A stretch of 64,000 nucleotides of DNA from Isoetes taiwanensis. Lineage: Eukaryota > Streptophyta > Lycopodiopsida > Isoetales > Isoetaceae. Each line of letters starts with the position of its first letter. Position 1 is the stretch's first letter. Under the pieces are notes generated by a model. That model saw only the letters and a list, made by a program, of their open reading frames with translations. It made no database searches and was not told the origin of the DNA. Below are positions 35,544 through 48,289 of the stretch, in pieces. The stretch covers positions 34,145,166 through 34,209,165 of the forward strand of contig JAJEKV010000003.1 in the NCBI GenBank assembly GCA_021234155.1, in the 5' to 3' direction. The position numbers were made by a program, and so were the translations under genes.

Positions 35544-35568
35544 CTCCCGTTTAATTTGCAACCTTGTT
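35544..35568 (-). repeat. right terminal inverted repeat
   Basis: Reverse complement of the left end at 22 of 25 bases. It is followed directly by the ATTG duplication and the resumed Copia LTR. The inner bases also form a hairpin with GAAACGGGAGTG at 35,524-35,535. Confidence 0.85.
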
Positions 35569-35845
35569 ATTGGCATGACGACAGTGCTTCCGGAACTCTG
35601 ATCCGATCCCTCTCAAAACCCTCTCCTTAATCTTACCTCATCGATTTTTATCATTACAGGTTTCTATATCAGGTTATCTGCCTGTCACCATAGTATTCGC
35701 CCGTTAACTATTTCCATAAGCTTATCCTTGAATTCGACCTTCATAAGGATATAAAGATATCCTTATTTCAATGCAACATTGTAATCAAGTATTTCAATGC
35801 CCCAATATATCATGAACAAACCAATATATCATGAACAACACTTCA
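35569..35845 (-). repeat. Copia 3' LTR, inner piece
   Basis: Matches the 5' LTR from ATTGGCATGAC to the ACACTTCA terminus. It begins with the ATTG that is also found at the end of the outer piece at 18,498-18,501, so the two pieces are separated by an insertion with a 4-bp duplication. Confidence 0.88.
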
Positions 35846-37361
35846 TCCCCCTTTCATGATATAATCTGAGCAGTTAAGCATCCTTTTCAGAAAGCAGAAT
35901 CTCTGTTCAGCTAGTGGTTTTGTTAAAATGTCGGCTAACTGTAGATTTGTACATATATAACTAACCTGCAATTGCTTCTTTTCAACAGCCTCTCTGATAA
36001 AATGCATTTGAATTTCAATGTGTTTGCATCTTTCATGCATCACAGGATTTTTGCACATTTCAATGCAACTCGTATTATCTGAATAGATAGTAGGCACCTG
36101 AATTTGATGGGTTTCAATTTCTTCTACTTGATTCTTGAGCAATTATCACTTCCTTAGCGTTTTAATGCAAGAGGTCGCATACTCGCCTTTCTTGCCGTAG
36201 AAAGAGTTACCGAGGTTTGTTTCTTATATTTCCACGATATTGGGCCTCCACCTAGTAAAAGTACAAACCCTGAGGTAGACTTTCTTTGGTCTAGATCCCC
36301 TGCCCAGTCTGAGTCACAGTATGTTTTTAGTTGCAGATCCCTTGAATCATATGTGATGCCAGTGTTTATAGTTCCCTTTAGGTATCTAATAACTCTTTTT
36401 GCTGCCATCCAGTGCATTTTGCCTGGGTTGTTGTTGTACATGTTGAGCATGTTTACCACAAAGCTTATATCCGGTCTGGTGCAATTAGCTAGATAATGAA
36501 GACATCCAACTAATTCTTTATAAGGCACTTCCTTCATTTCTCTTATTTCATTTTCTGTTTTTGGACATTCATTTGAAGACAGTTTCTGACCAGCTACCAT
36601 AGGCGTGCTCACCTTATTGCATGTCGTCATGTTGAATCTGCTTAAAACAGCTTCAATATACTTTCTTTGTGTGAGCACAAGTTTTCCTTCTTCTCTGTTT
36701 CTTTTCATTTCAATTCCAAGGAATTTCTTCAACTGTCCGAGATTCGTCATTTTAAATCTTTCCTTTAAACTCTGTTTGCACTGATTTAAAACGTTCAAAT
36801 TGGTAGCTGCCATTATACAGTCATCTACGTACAAAGCAATTATACAATAATCATCTCCATTTCTTAACATGTACAGATTGCCATCATTCTTAAGCTTCAC
36901 AAGTCCTCGCTTTCTCAAATAAGAATCTATGCAAATGTACCATTGTCTCGGAGATTGTCTTAAGCCATAGACTGCACGATTTAATTTCCAAACTTTATTT
37001 TCACCATGCTCAAATCCCGGAGCTTCTTTCATGAATATCTCCTTATCTAGGTTTGCGTTCAAAAACGCAGTACTTACATCCATGTGATGGATTTCCAGAT
37101 TTTTTGCATTTGCTACTGCCAATAGAGTTCTGATACTCGACATTTTAACAATTGGCGAGAAGGTTTCTCCATAATCTAATCCCTTCTTTTGAGAAAAGCC
37201 CTGAGCTACTAGTCTTGCTTTATATTTTGGACTAATTCCATCAGCTGCCAATTTAATCTTATATATCCATTTGTTGCCAACGACATTCTTATTGTTGGAG
37301 TGTCAACGACATCAAAAGTTCCTGTTCTTTGAAAAGAATCCATCTCATCTTCCATGGCGCT

Positions 37362-39180
37362 GTTGGATAGGTATATTCACCCCTTATTCCTTAATCTACA
37401 CCGTACGTAAAGTTCCTCGTTTGTGGGGTATGCAAGTACAAAATTTGCTATACTGTATAACAAGATTCACAAAATACTATAAGATTTCAAGCGAAATACT
37501 ATATGGTGTTGATTTTGTACGTGCAAAATACAATTATGAGGGCTCTCGCTGCCCTACGTCACCCCCCGTGTGAATATGCACCCAAACCAAAGGGGGTTTT
37601 AGGGGGAATTTAATTTAAATGTGTTGAAATGCAATGGTTTATGTTTGCATTAATATTATGTGTTGTTTATTAATATTATGTGTTGTTATGTTGGGAAATT
37701 TTTTGGGCCCTTCGGGCCCTAATAAAGGGCTTTGAGCACTAAGCAAGACATATATCCACAAAAAGAACGACATCATGGGGAGGCGTAATTAAAACAATTT
37801 AAAAGTAGAATTAGGAAATCTTTGAGTAATATATATTTTCTGGTCACAATACATGGGAATAAGTGTAGTTATCATATGTTATGAAGTTTAGCCAACCTTC
37901 AATTGCAAACCTTATCACATAATTATGAAATCTATTAATATCATCGAGTAAGGAATTATATTATGTAATCAAATTCAATCATTCACCAAATTACAAAAAT
38001 AAAACTACTGACCTAATGATAGCCTTATCAAGTTCTTATTTCATAACTTGCCCAAATTTCTAGTGACCGCACAAAACCCTTGTAAGCACGATATTCAACA
38101 TTTTCAAGATTCCATCTTATCTACTTTCGGGCTGAAAGTGCAACTTCAAGAACCTTAAAGCCAACTAGTAAGGTGCGTGAGAAATTATTTGATGCCATGG
38201 TAAATTAATGACTATAGCATCCTCGCATAGCCTTGGTAGGCGCCTCTATAGCTCTGGTAGCCATTTCCTCACATATTCTCGATTGGGATCAATCTCTCAT
38301 AGCTTTCATCCTCACCATTCACATTCTATCTTTGCTGTCTACAATGGTGATATGCAACAAGCCTTGTCTTGCGGGCGATACGCTAACGAGATAAATACTC
38401 ATGAAATAAGATGCGCCAGAAAGGTATTGCCACAAAGGTGACCCGAACATGTGGCAAATTGTGCATCTCAACTAACAAGGATGCATTGTGTTGAGGCGGC
38501 CCTAATATTGTAGCATAAGAAAACAAATGTTCAATTCCACGACACGCCTTGCAAATGAGCAAGCTCCACGACTGCCGAGAAGATAAACAAATGGGATATG
38601 TAAAACAAATACAAGAACACGGTAATATTTTAATTATTCACGCCATTCAGCGAATGCTTACAAAGCTGCTTTGTTCGCGGTTGAGTACGCCATCTCGCGG
38701 AGCAAGCTCCACGACACGCAAGAGAAGATAAACACCATGATATGTAAAAGGAATACAAGAACAAACAACGGAGTTTAGTTTAGGGCGTGACGGACAAACA
38801 AATGGTACGATCTGGGAGGGCGACCACGACTTCAACCCGGATTTGCATCCATATTTAGGCCCAAGCGTTTATAGTTTGCCGTCATGCCATGCTCTGCCGT
38901 GATTGAATGCCATAGGTTAACACCAATGGGCCAAGGGCAAAGAATGCCCTAAAATGCTATCCACGAGGCTTGCATGTTTTGCCCTAAAATAAAAAGAGGG
39001 CTTTTGTTGTGAGCCCTTGGATGGACCATTGGAAAAAAACCACTAAATCAACGACTAAGAAATGGTGCACTCTAGATGTACGCATTAGTACATCCATTCG
39101 AATACGCCATGAAATCTTAAGAAAACCTTTGTGAAAAGCGTACAAAAACACAAAGAAAACCCCCTGTTATTATGCTACAT
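37362..39180. mobile_element. about 1.8-kb foreign insertion within the Copia coding region, unclassified
   Basis: The Copia coding similarity stops at about 37.36 kb and resumes at about 39.18 kb. The ends read GGATAGGTATA on the left and, on the minus strand, GGATATGTAGC on the right, a weak inverted match. Inside is a duplicated unit with GAGCAAGCTCCACGAC at about 38,555-38,623 and 38,697-38,766. I see no coding signature. It could be a non-autonomous DNA element; target duplication is not clear. Confidence 0.5.
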
Positions 39181-41977
39181 ATCCATTTTGCAGAATCTTT
39201 TGCATTCATAGCCTCATGGAAAGATCTAGGTACATTGACCTCCATAGCCATTAAGATTTCATTATCATTTGAAGTGTCAAAGTCTGTACCTCTCAGTCTT
39301 AAGCTTCTGTCATGGGCTGTTCTTCCAAGCACAGCACCTTCCTTTTCCAATATTTTTCCTGTTTCCTCTTGCAACATTTGAGCTTCTGTGCGTTTTGATG
39401 TCTTTTTCTACTGCTCATCCCTTTGTATAGATGTGTCACTATCTATGTTCTCCCTATGAGCGATGACATTTCCTTCTTGCTGTACATCATCATCCTCTAA
39501 GACGTCTTGCAGCAAATCTGCATCTTCTTTAGCAGTATGACTGTTTTCATGATCAGTCACAGTTTCATCAAATCACTTCTTTAATACTCTTGTCCACATC
39601 TTTGCTTCCATAAGTTACATTGGTTTTAGGCTTATATAACAACTCTTCATTGAATACAACATCGCGATTTACAATCACCATCCTTCTTTGCGGGTCATAT
39701 AGTCTGTAAGCTTTAGAATTAGTATCATATCCAACTAAGTATGTGATCCACGCCTTACTGTCAAGCTTCTTCCTTTGTTCATCTGGAATATGTGCAAAAG
39801 CTAGACATCCGAACACTCTTAGATCATCCAATGTTGGAGGCTTACTATACCAAAGCATATCTGGAGCTTGACCGCCAATGCTAGTGGACGGTAATTTATT
39901 TTGAACATATATTGCGATTAAGCTTCCTCCCGAGATAGTTTGGTAGACACAGTATGCTTCAACATCGCTCTTACCGCATTCAAGATCGTCCTATTTTTTC
40001 CTTTTAAGCCACTCCATTTTTGCTTTCAAAGGTGTGACTCCGCGATAAGTTGCCTCTTTATTCCTCGTTCTACACAAAAGGATTTGAATCTTCCAGAAAT
40101 GTATTTGCCTCCTCTGTCAGATCTGATGCATCTTACTCTTTTGCCTGTTTCATTTTCAACTTCTGCGATAAAGCATTTTAAGGCATCGAATGCTTGATCC
40201 CTGGTTCTTAAGAAATAAGCCTTTGTTCTTCTGCTAAAATCGTCAACGAACGTAACAAAATACCTTTTTCCACCTAGACTAGTAACATTGATAGGACCGC
40301 AGATATCAGTATGTACTAGTTCTAAGATTTCATTAGCTCTTTTGCTAGATCTTACAAACGGAAGCCTTGTATGTTTTCCTAACATACATCCAATACATGA
40401 TTCAGACCCTAGTTTTCTTGCTTGAACAGAGGCATTTATCCATTTGGCTCTAAGCATTGATTCAACTGTTTTAAAATTTGCGTGGCACAGTCTTTCGTGC
40501 CAAATTCTTACAGATGGACAAGTAGCAACACACATAGATGGCACATCATTCAAATGTATTCCGAAAAGATTTCCAACACGTTTTCCAATGAACTTAACTT
40601 CATTATCAAACAACACTTTACAATCCAGTTTCTCAAACGTAACTTTATAGCCAAGATCTACAAGCTGCGCTATTGATATCAGATTTCTAACAAGACTAGG
40701 AACGCACAAAACATGTTTCAAGTCTACTTTTTTTTCCACTAAGATCAAACAACTCAAGGATTCCAGACATCTCTATTTTCTCTAAAGCTCCATCACCAAG
40801 CTGGATATGGCCAGTACGCTCTTTGGTGTTCTTAAGCATTCTTTCTGAAGATGTCACACATCTTTCAGCTCCACTATCTAAAATAAAGAAATCATCATTA
40901 ATTTCTTTATTTTTATGACAATTATTCTTAATTGATAAGCTATTATACAGACTTACCTCTGCCTCATCATCAAACTCTTCAAAAACTTGTTTAGTTTGTT
41001 CGGCTACATTCACTGCTGGATCTCTTCCTCCAGCTCCTCGTCCTCTTCCTACACGTGAGCCGCGCTGTCCTAGAGCTCTTCCTCTTCCCCTTACACCTTG
41101 TTTTGGGCTTGAACACCTACTAGCATAGTGCCCTCTGCCACCGCAATTATAGCACTCAGTTTGCTTCAGTTTTGGACAATTAATCTTTAAGTGTCCATAC
41201 ATATTGCAGTTGAAGCATGGACCGATATCTGACGACTCTTCACCTCCATGTCCTCTGTAACTACTTCCTCCTCTGGTTTTACCCTTACTGGCAAATAAAA
41301 TCTCTGATTTTTCAGATTCTTCTCTCATAGTCAAATCCTTTTGCTCAAACTCCGTTCTTATTTTTCTTACGCTTCATCCACATGTTTTCTTTGTATTCAC
41401 GATCGAGTGCCTAGCATCCCATATTCTTCCACTGCTCTAGCAATTGCCAAAACTTGATATTGATCAGTTATAATATTTCCAGCTCCTTCTAATTGGCTAT
41501 TATATTGTCAAATTTCTGAAAGAAGTCAGCTATCTTCTCTTTATCCTGAATTTTCAGTTGTCTCAATTCCTTTTCCAGAACATCAATTTGAGAAGAAGTT
41601 TTGGATTCAAAATGAGAGAGCATATAATTCCACATCTCCTTCAGACTTTTATTTCTTAATCTCAGTAGAATAGAAGAGCCAATCTTAGCTGTAATAATGC
41701 CTTTAGTTTGTTGAATCTTTGTGGCTTCATCAATTTGAGAGGCAGAACCTGCTGCTGCTGTAGTAGCAGTTGAGTCATTTCCTCCAGAGCTAGAGCTGGC
41801 AGTGGCAGCATCTATATTTGAACCATCTGATACTAAATACCATAAGTTTTCTGTTTGTAACACATGTTTAATCTTTTCCTTCCAAACTTGAAAACCAGGA
41901 CCTCCTGTAAATACTTCTACGTTATTCAGTAAGCTGGCTCCCATCCTGGATGCCATATTGACTGGCTCTGATACCAC

Positions 41978-42382
41978 TGTGGTAAGTTGTTTGAACCGTT
42001 AAGGTCTAAATTCAATACAATGGTTGTAATATGTATTCAATGGTCGGTATCTACAATGGTTTCATTTGAACTAACCCATGTACTGTTCATATTTCTAATG
42101 CTGCGAACCCTGGTTTCAACACATTGGCATGACGCCTTTAGGAGCGTGATCCGATCCCCCTCAAAACCCTCTTCTTAATCTTATCTCATCGATTTTATCA
42201 TTACAGGTTTCTATATCAGGTTATCTGCCTGTCACCATAGTATTCGCCCGTTAACTATTTCCATAAGCTTATCCTTGAATTCGACCTTCACAAGGATACA
42301 AAGATATCCTTATTTCAATGCAACAGTATTTCAATGCCCCAATATATCATGAACAAACCAATATATCATGAACAACACTTCA
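41978..42382 (-). repeat. Copia 5' LTR
   Basis: 405 bp, starting TG (TGAAGTGTTG) and ending CA when read on the minus strand. It directly borders the primer-binding site and the GTTAC duplication. It is uninterrupted and serves as the reference for recognising the split 3' LTR. Confidence 0.9.
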
Positions 42383-42412
42383 GTTACGATACAAATAATT
42401 AATGTAAACAAA

Positions 42413-42604
<192 letters not shown>

Positions 42605-44026
42605 GTCTGTCCGACTCTCCTCGAACCTATACCACTTATGACGGTCAAGTGTCCGAGTGAAGGACACGGAGGTGTCATTTTCCCCATGCCTTTTCTGGGA
42701 TATCCTATACGACAGAAGCGACATACATGTTAGCACTAGCAACAATACATACAAATAATATGCCACCACGAAAGGTGGCCTATCCATCATCAATACGAAT
42801 ACCACATAATATCAACATAACATATAAAGTGCATCATAAATGAGGATTCTATCCCGGTCTCAGACTCCATAGAGGGTCAACTGACGGTCATGGCCTTCGG
42901 ACAACAATATATAGAATCATGACAGTGGTATCTTGCAAAGAACATTGGCTAGGGTGGTCTCCACAATCTATTCCTCCTGTGCACATTTTGAAGAGATAGG
43001 CTAAAACATACTATGACATGATCGTAGCCGTCTGGAGATGCAATCTCATGGTATCACCCTATGAGACTACTCCAGGTTGGATCTCCACGGTTCGATGAGG
43101 CAGGAATGGGACAAGTCCCTTCTTGAAGCACAATGATTCCATGGGTGGCTAGACCTAAGTCCGTACCCGACTTTAATTCCCCAAAATGCATAGGCTGGGC
43201 TCACCCATACCTACCGAGCCCAAGACGTTCCTTCTGACAGTGCCCTTCACCCAGGGGGTGTCAGACCTATACCCAGCCCACACGCAGTGACCGACTAGGG
43301 AGCCTTACGATCAGCAAAGCTCGTACTTCCGTATCACCATTGTGTCCATTGTCTAGTGCTCAATCACATCACATCATCCATAGCCAGGTGAGCTCTTGTG
43401 CATAGGCAGCATTTATGGGATTCTAGTTAGAAACATCTCTATTCCTACTAACCTTTAGGTCTCTACCCTCCTTTATCCCACAAGCACAATAGGTGCAGCA
43501 AAGGAACTAACATAAATCATAACTCCATTCATAACTTCAAATAGAGCATCAATCTAAGATTAATCATTCATCTAAACAAACAAGGTTTAATCCTTAGCTA
43601 GAATCTCAAGCTAACTAAGCCTACTAACTAGTATCTTAGCTAGATCCAATATCTCCCTCGTTTTCCATGCTCTGCAGGCTTAATAGGCTCCTCCTCCATC
43701 TCCAATTGCCCCTAAATCAATTTGGCGCAAATTAGGGGTGAAGCCCCAATTTGGGTGATCCCTAATTGGCAATTTCCTTCTGCCCAATCAATTTGGGTGA
43801 GGTTGAAATTGCTAAACTGGGTTAACTATTAATTAAATTGGTAAATTTCTCCTTAAAATTAGGGTTTTAGCGCTTAGATTTTTCATTAATATAATGTACT
43901 ACCCGTTATACTCCTTATAGCGTATAATGTATCGAGACGTCCATGGTGTGGTGACATACTCTTGACTTAGTCTTGCATTATACGTTATGTGTACCTATAT
44001 AAGGCACGTAATAGACGACAAACTAT
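42605..44026. other. non-coding sequence, possibly decayed repeat DNA
   Basis: Moderately GC-rich stretch (42.6-43.4 kb) with no ORF of interest, then AT-rich DNA. A region at 43.68-43.80 kb repeats CCAATTTGG/AATTTGGG steps. An ATAACGGGTAGTACATTA-like inverted motif lies near 43.9 kb. Nothing coding is supported. Confidence 0.4.
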
Positions 44027-44244
44027 GTTATGCATACTTGGACATATTGGTAAACATGTGCCAATAGGAGTAGGTATGCATAACAAGGGACCGCCATTAA
44101 CATCCTCTAATTGCAACACTGCATAAAAGCCTATATTGGTACAAATTACGTCACCGCACCATTGAAGGATATGAATGAGGTGCCTATGTTATGCATTCTT
44201 GCTCATATTGATAAACACATGTCAATATGAGCAGGTATGCATAA
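44027..44244. repeat. two tandem hairpin units
   Basis: Two long imperfect inverted repeats: 44,027-44,084 and 44,188-44,244. Each starts GTTATGCAT and ends ATGCATAAC; the second pairs over about 24 bp (GCTCATATTGA with TCAATATGAGC). Each is followed by a similar CCATTAACATYCCTC stretch, so a unit of about 160 bp was duplicated. Candidate foldback element or small-RNA precursor. Confidence 0.75.
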
Positions 44245-46639
44245 CAACAGCACTCCATTAACATTCCTCAAATGGCGCCTTGGCACAATTTAGCACTAAT
44301 TGCAAAGAGCTGGTAATTTTCTTGGCTTCAGGCGAGAATAGGATTCAGCCAGGTCATGAAATGTTAAGAGTTGGAATAGATTTTTGATAAGACTTATATA
44401 ACACATTCCCTAACTGCAGTAGACTTACTTGATGTTGCTCCAGGAAACTTCAACTAAAAATGCTGCTCTAAACACTACAAGAATCATCTGTGTGCTTAAA
44501 GATCCGATCTTGCTAGTGCCTGCCAAGAAGTATTCGCCGAACAGCACGCATTTGTCTTACAAAAGATCTACCAATGCACCTGAAAAGATGAGCGTGCAAG
44601 CGAGCAGCAGCCAACGCAACAATGCGGAGACAAAAATGCCTAAGATGGCAACCGGTGTTGTCGGACCATCTTCTGTATTTATGAGGACGACCGGCGACAA
44701 AGATGGGCATTTAAACCATCATTCAAATAAATTGGGTTTATGTCAACTCCAAAATCACGCCAACCTATGGTTGTTTTCTAGGGAGTTTTTGTTTTTCATA
44801 ATATTTTTTTGTAATTGACAAATGACATAAACATTGCACTTATCTTCTATCTTTTATATAGAACTTGAAAAATGTAAAAGAAATAAGCAAGTTTTTCAAA
44901 TTTATGACATTATAATCTTGAAGCATTGAGATGAAAATAATATATAAATTTGATACAACAATAGAAATAAGAATATTAATTAAAAACAATAATTGCTAGA
45001 ATAATTGCCACTTCCTAAGTCCTTTAACTTCCTTGAATAATGACAGAATCGTACATATGCTAATGATGTACGAGATATAAAAGCAATGAGAAGTTTCAAA
45101 GGTGTTCCACTAGGACTAAATACATAGCCCTTTTGAACCTACAAATGTAAAGGACCTGCCAGAAAAATTTGATATATAAGGACCACGATGAAATCACGCC
45201 AAGCGTGATTTGAAATCTAATGCAATGCAACCATGAAATGAAATTACTTATTTTGTTGCTTAAAAATTTCCAATTTTTTCATAAATATGCAACTTGCAAG
45301 CATTACACTTCAATTCCATACCAAGATGAACCTTCAATTGTGTCGTCACGGTATGCAATATGGATGATGTTAGACAAAGAATAAACAAATAATAATGTTA
45401 ATAATCGTAACAAATAAGGGACATTTAATACAAGCAAACTAAGGGCCACAGTTTTAAGGTTGCTAAAACAACAAGAAAAGGGATGCCAAAAGGAAACATT
45501 ATTTGAACAACATATTTAAATTATACACCATATTTAAAACAAAATATTCTCTAGGTCAATGATTTGGAAGTAAAAAGGACATACTAAAGCTAGATAAAGG
45601 GATAAAATAGACCAAGGATAATAAGGGCTAAAAGAGCACATGGCCAATCTAATGAAAGTATTTCATCCTTTATAAATCACGCTTCGCGTGTTTTAGATTC
45701 TCTCTCTTTAAGTTTTTTTGGGTGCAAATTGCCCTAGATCCATCCCTTGCAACCCAACCCATTGGTTTGAAATCACGCTTGGCGTGTTTTAAATTCTTTT
45801 TCTTTGGGCTTTTTGCTACAAATCGCCCTAGGCCCTCCTATACAACCCAAACCATTGGTTCTAAAAAAGTGCTAAAAGATACTTCTATTTTTTAAAAGGC
45901 TTATTAAAAAAATTCCTGACCTCAAGCATGGCGCGGTTTTGGCAACAAAATCGTGTGTCAAACACCTACAGTTCACAGTGGAAGAACCGGCTACCGTTTT
46001 CTGATGCCTTCATCAGGAACTCTATGGACATCTATCTGCCCGGCATCAGAAAACTCTATGGACATCTAGCCTATCTGCCTTCTGTCTTCTGATGGGGAGC
46101 TCCACAAAAGAATATGTCATTCTCTATTTCGGCCAGACCAGATACTTACATGAGACACCAAATCGTGGAGCTGGAGGTGGACGAGGAGCTGGAGGAACAA
46201 GGGCTAAAGTTGTGTGTAGACTCGCCCTTTGCCTTGCACAGGCTAATCAGATTGATGCCTGCATCCTTAATCAGTTTAACCATCTGCGTTCTTGTCATGT
46301 TCCTATTGCTTTGATCCCTCTGGTCTTGTCATTCCAGCGCGCATCGAGCGCCTAAGCACTGGATTTCTTCCGGAACTGTGTAAATCTCGAGGCCAACGGA
46401 GTGGAAGTCCACGCCGAAGCGGCCCGGGGCTCCGGTTATGCACCAGTCTGAGATCAATCCCAATTCCATGTCCATGTCCATCTACCGATTTTCTGCTTCT
46501 TCAATGACATTTGGCATCAGATGCAACAAGGGATCAAGCAAGGAGAAGGGCCAACAAGGGATCGGGCAGGAAACTGGAGCAGAAAGCACAAAATTGGGCG
46601 CATTGCTTCTATATTCCAGGTAATCTACTAAATGCACTT
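44245..46639. other. non-coding stretch with recurring CACGC...GCGTG palindromes
   Basis: AT-rich DNA. Short palindromes of the type CACGC-N(3-4)-GCGTG occur at about 45,186, 45,678 and 45,773, with one more at about 47,485; the two middle ones sit in a 95-bp imperfect duplication. ORFs at 44.43-44.82 kb and 46.1-46.5 kb show no recognisable domain. Confidence 0.5.
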
Positions 46640-47165
46640 TGAATCTAGTTTTTTCAGAGAAACAAGCTGAAAAAATGAATCAAAGTCTTCGTAACAAATC
46701 CAAGGAGTATATCTGCAGCATGAAAGGGCGAAAGCAAGAGCCAAGGATCGATGAAGAAACTGCAATAGAAAGCACAAAATAGATGTAAGTTTTTTGAAAT
46801 AGAAAGCACAAAATAGACGTAAGTTTTTGAATTTGCTCCCCGACTTTTTATCTCGATTCTTTCGGAGAGAAGCAAGCAAGGCATATGAATCAAAGCTTTT
46901 ATAACGAATCCAAGGAGCATATTTGCAGCACGAAAAGACCAAAGAAAAAGGCAGGGATCGAGGAAGAAACTGCAATAGAAAACACAAATAGAAAGCACAA
47001 AATACGCGTACGTCGGAATTTGAATTTGCTCCTAGAAAACACAAATAGAAAGCACAAAATACGCGTACGTCGGAATTTGAATTTGCTCCTAATATTTTTT
47101 ATTTGTTCAGAGAAGCAAGTAGGAAATATGGATCAAATCTGGCAGCACGAATCCAATAAGCAGAT
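46640..47165. repeat. tandem array, unit about 210-230 bp
   Basis: Three diverged copies of a unit with GAATCAAA, AACRAATCCAAGGAGYATAT and TGCAGCA, the last one partial. Within the array a 57-bp unit with AAATACGCGTACGTCGG is repeated exactly twice (about 46,976-47,088). Confidence 0.75.
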
Positions 47166-48289
47166 CCATGGCCGGGCTGATTTCGGTGGACCTCTGCCTT
47201 TATTTCTAATGAGCCTGCCAGAGCATAAGATCCTTTTGTTACCATCTAGTTTGGTTCTGTTTCTTGAAACGGAGCGGAATGGACGATTCCACAATAATCG
47301 ATTTTGGGTTGAACGATTTTTTATTCAATCGGTCCAAAGAAAGAATCGTTTGAAATTGCCCGGCGGAAGTGGCGGCCAGTTGAAATTGAAATTGTGCAGC
47401 GGCGGTGATTGCGTTGGAGGATGCTGCAGGTCGCTATCCGCAGGTTCTAAGTGAGCAATTTGTTACGCTTTTAGAAGTATTGCTCACGCTAAGCGTGTTG
47501 TGTTTTTGGTCTGTTTTTAGCTTATTTTGGAGTTGGTACATTTTAAAAAAAAGGTCTTGTTTTTTAGTAAAAGCGATCTTTTTGGATTATTTTTAAGCTA
47601 ATACATTTTTTAAGAAAAACTTCGTTTTTGAGTTAAATTGAGCTTTTTTGGGATTGATTTCGTATTTTTTGCATTATGCTCATTGTTTTTTTAGCTAAAC
47701 CATTTTTTGGGATTTCCTTTTGTATGTGAATTTGACGTACTTTTTGCATTACACTAAGTTGAACGTTGTTTTTGAGTTAAACCACTTTTTGGGATTACCC
47801 TCTTTTACATGAACTGGACATACTCTTTGCATTGCGCCAAGCTTAAAAATTTCAAAAACCATTTTTGGCATGCCCAAAGCATTTATTTTTTCTTTATTCA
47901 GTTCTTTTGTATATTTCTAATTTAGACACTACCCTTTTGGTTGGCTTTCAGTTTGGTGTATAAATCATGTTTGGCATTGTTGCAATTTAAATGTGATATA
48001 TACTTGCCTTGTGATAGCTCTAGCTTTGTGGAAATGACTAGGTATTACTATATAAATGCTAGAATGAGTTTTGCAAGGTGGATATGCTTTCCTCATTAGA
48101 TGATATCGTGCTATGTTACAAGATATTGTTTGTTCTCCAAGTAATATGATATTACGTTTTTCATAATTTCAACATGAAATATGTGAATTTGCATATGCTA
48201 CTAAAAACATGCAATATGAAATTTGTCCCAAAATTAAGACATAATCCCAATTTAATTGGATGATGGTTTTTATAGGAGAGGACGAAAAA
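47166..48289. other. non-coding stretch
   Basis: An ORF to about 47.45 kb without domains, then T-rich sequence with repeated TTTTTGGGATT steps (47.55-47.85 kb). No gene is supported. Confidence 0.4.

Larger units (their letters stand above)
18502..35568. mobile_element. 17,067-bp TIR element inserted in the Copia 3' LTR, carrying ParB-methyltransferase and DUF7869-like genes
   Basis: The ends are inverted: the left begins AACAAGATTGCGTATTAAAC and the right, on the minus strand, AACAAGGTTGCAAATTAAAC. The first 25 bases agree at 22 positions and continue GGGAG. ATTG is duplicated at 18,498-18,501 and 35,569-35,572, and the uninterrupted 5' LTR carries a single ATTG there, so the empty site is visible inside the window. 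Without the nested DIRS-like fossil the unit is roughly 8-9 kb. It holds a minus-strand DUF7869-like gene near the left end, a palindrome-rich divergent spacer and a plus-strand ParB-methyltransferase gene. A hairpin repeating the AAACGGGAG motif lies just inside the right end (35,525-35,552). TIRs plus target duplication mark a DNA transposon; I cannot match the superfamily. Both genes are damaged. Confidence 0.85.
18353..42382 (-). mobile_element. Ty1/Copia LTR retrotransposon (fossil), split by a 17-kb insertion
   Basis: Minus-strand Copia element. Five-base target duplications GTTAC flank it at 18,348-18,352 and 42,383-42,387. The 5' LTR is 41,978-42,382. The 3' LTR is in two pieces, 18,353-18,501 and 35,569-35,845. 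Next to the 5' LTR is the primer-binding site TGGTATCAGAGCC (minus strand, 41,964-41,976), and next to the 3' LTR a GAAAGGGGGA polypurine tract (about 35,846-35,856). Parts in family order: gag with two CCHC knuckles, aspartic protease with a DSGA motif, integrase with a GAG-pre-integrase HxxxH-CxxC region, reverse transcriptase with YVDD, and RNase H ending near 35.84 kb. The element is broken, with several breaks and two insertions of other DNA. The LTRs look roughly 93-95% alike by eye, suggesting moderate age. Confidence 0.92.
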
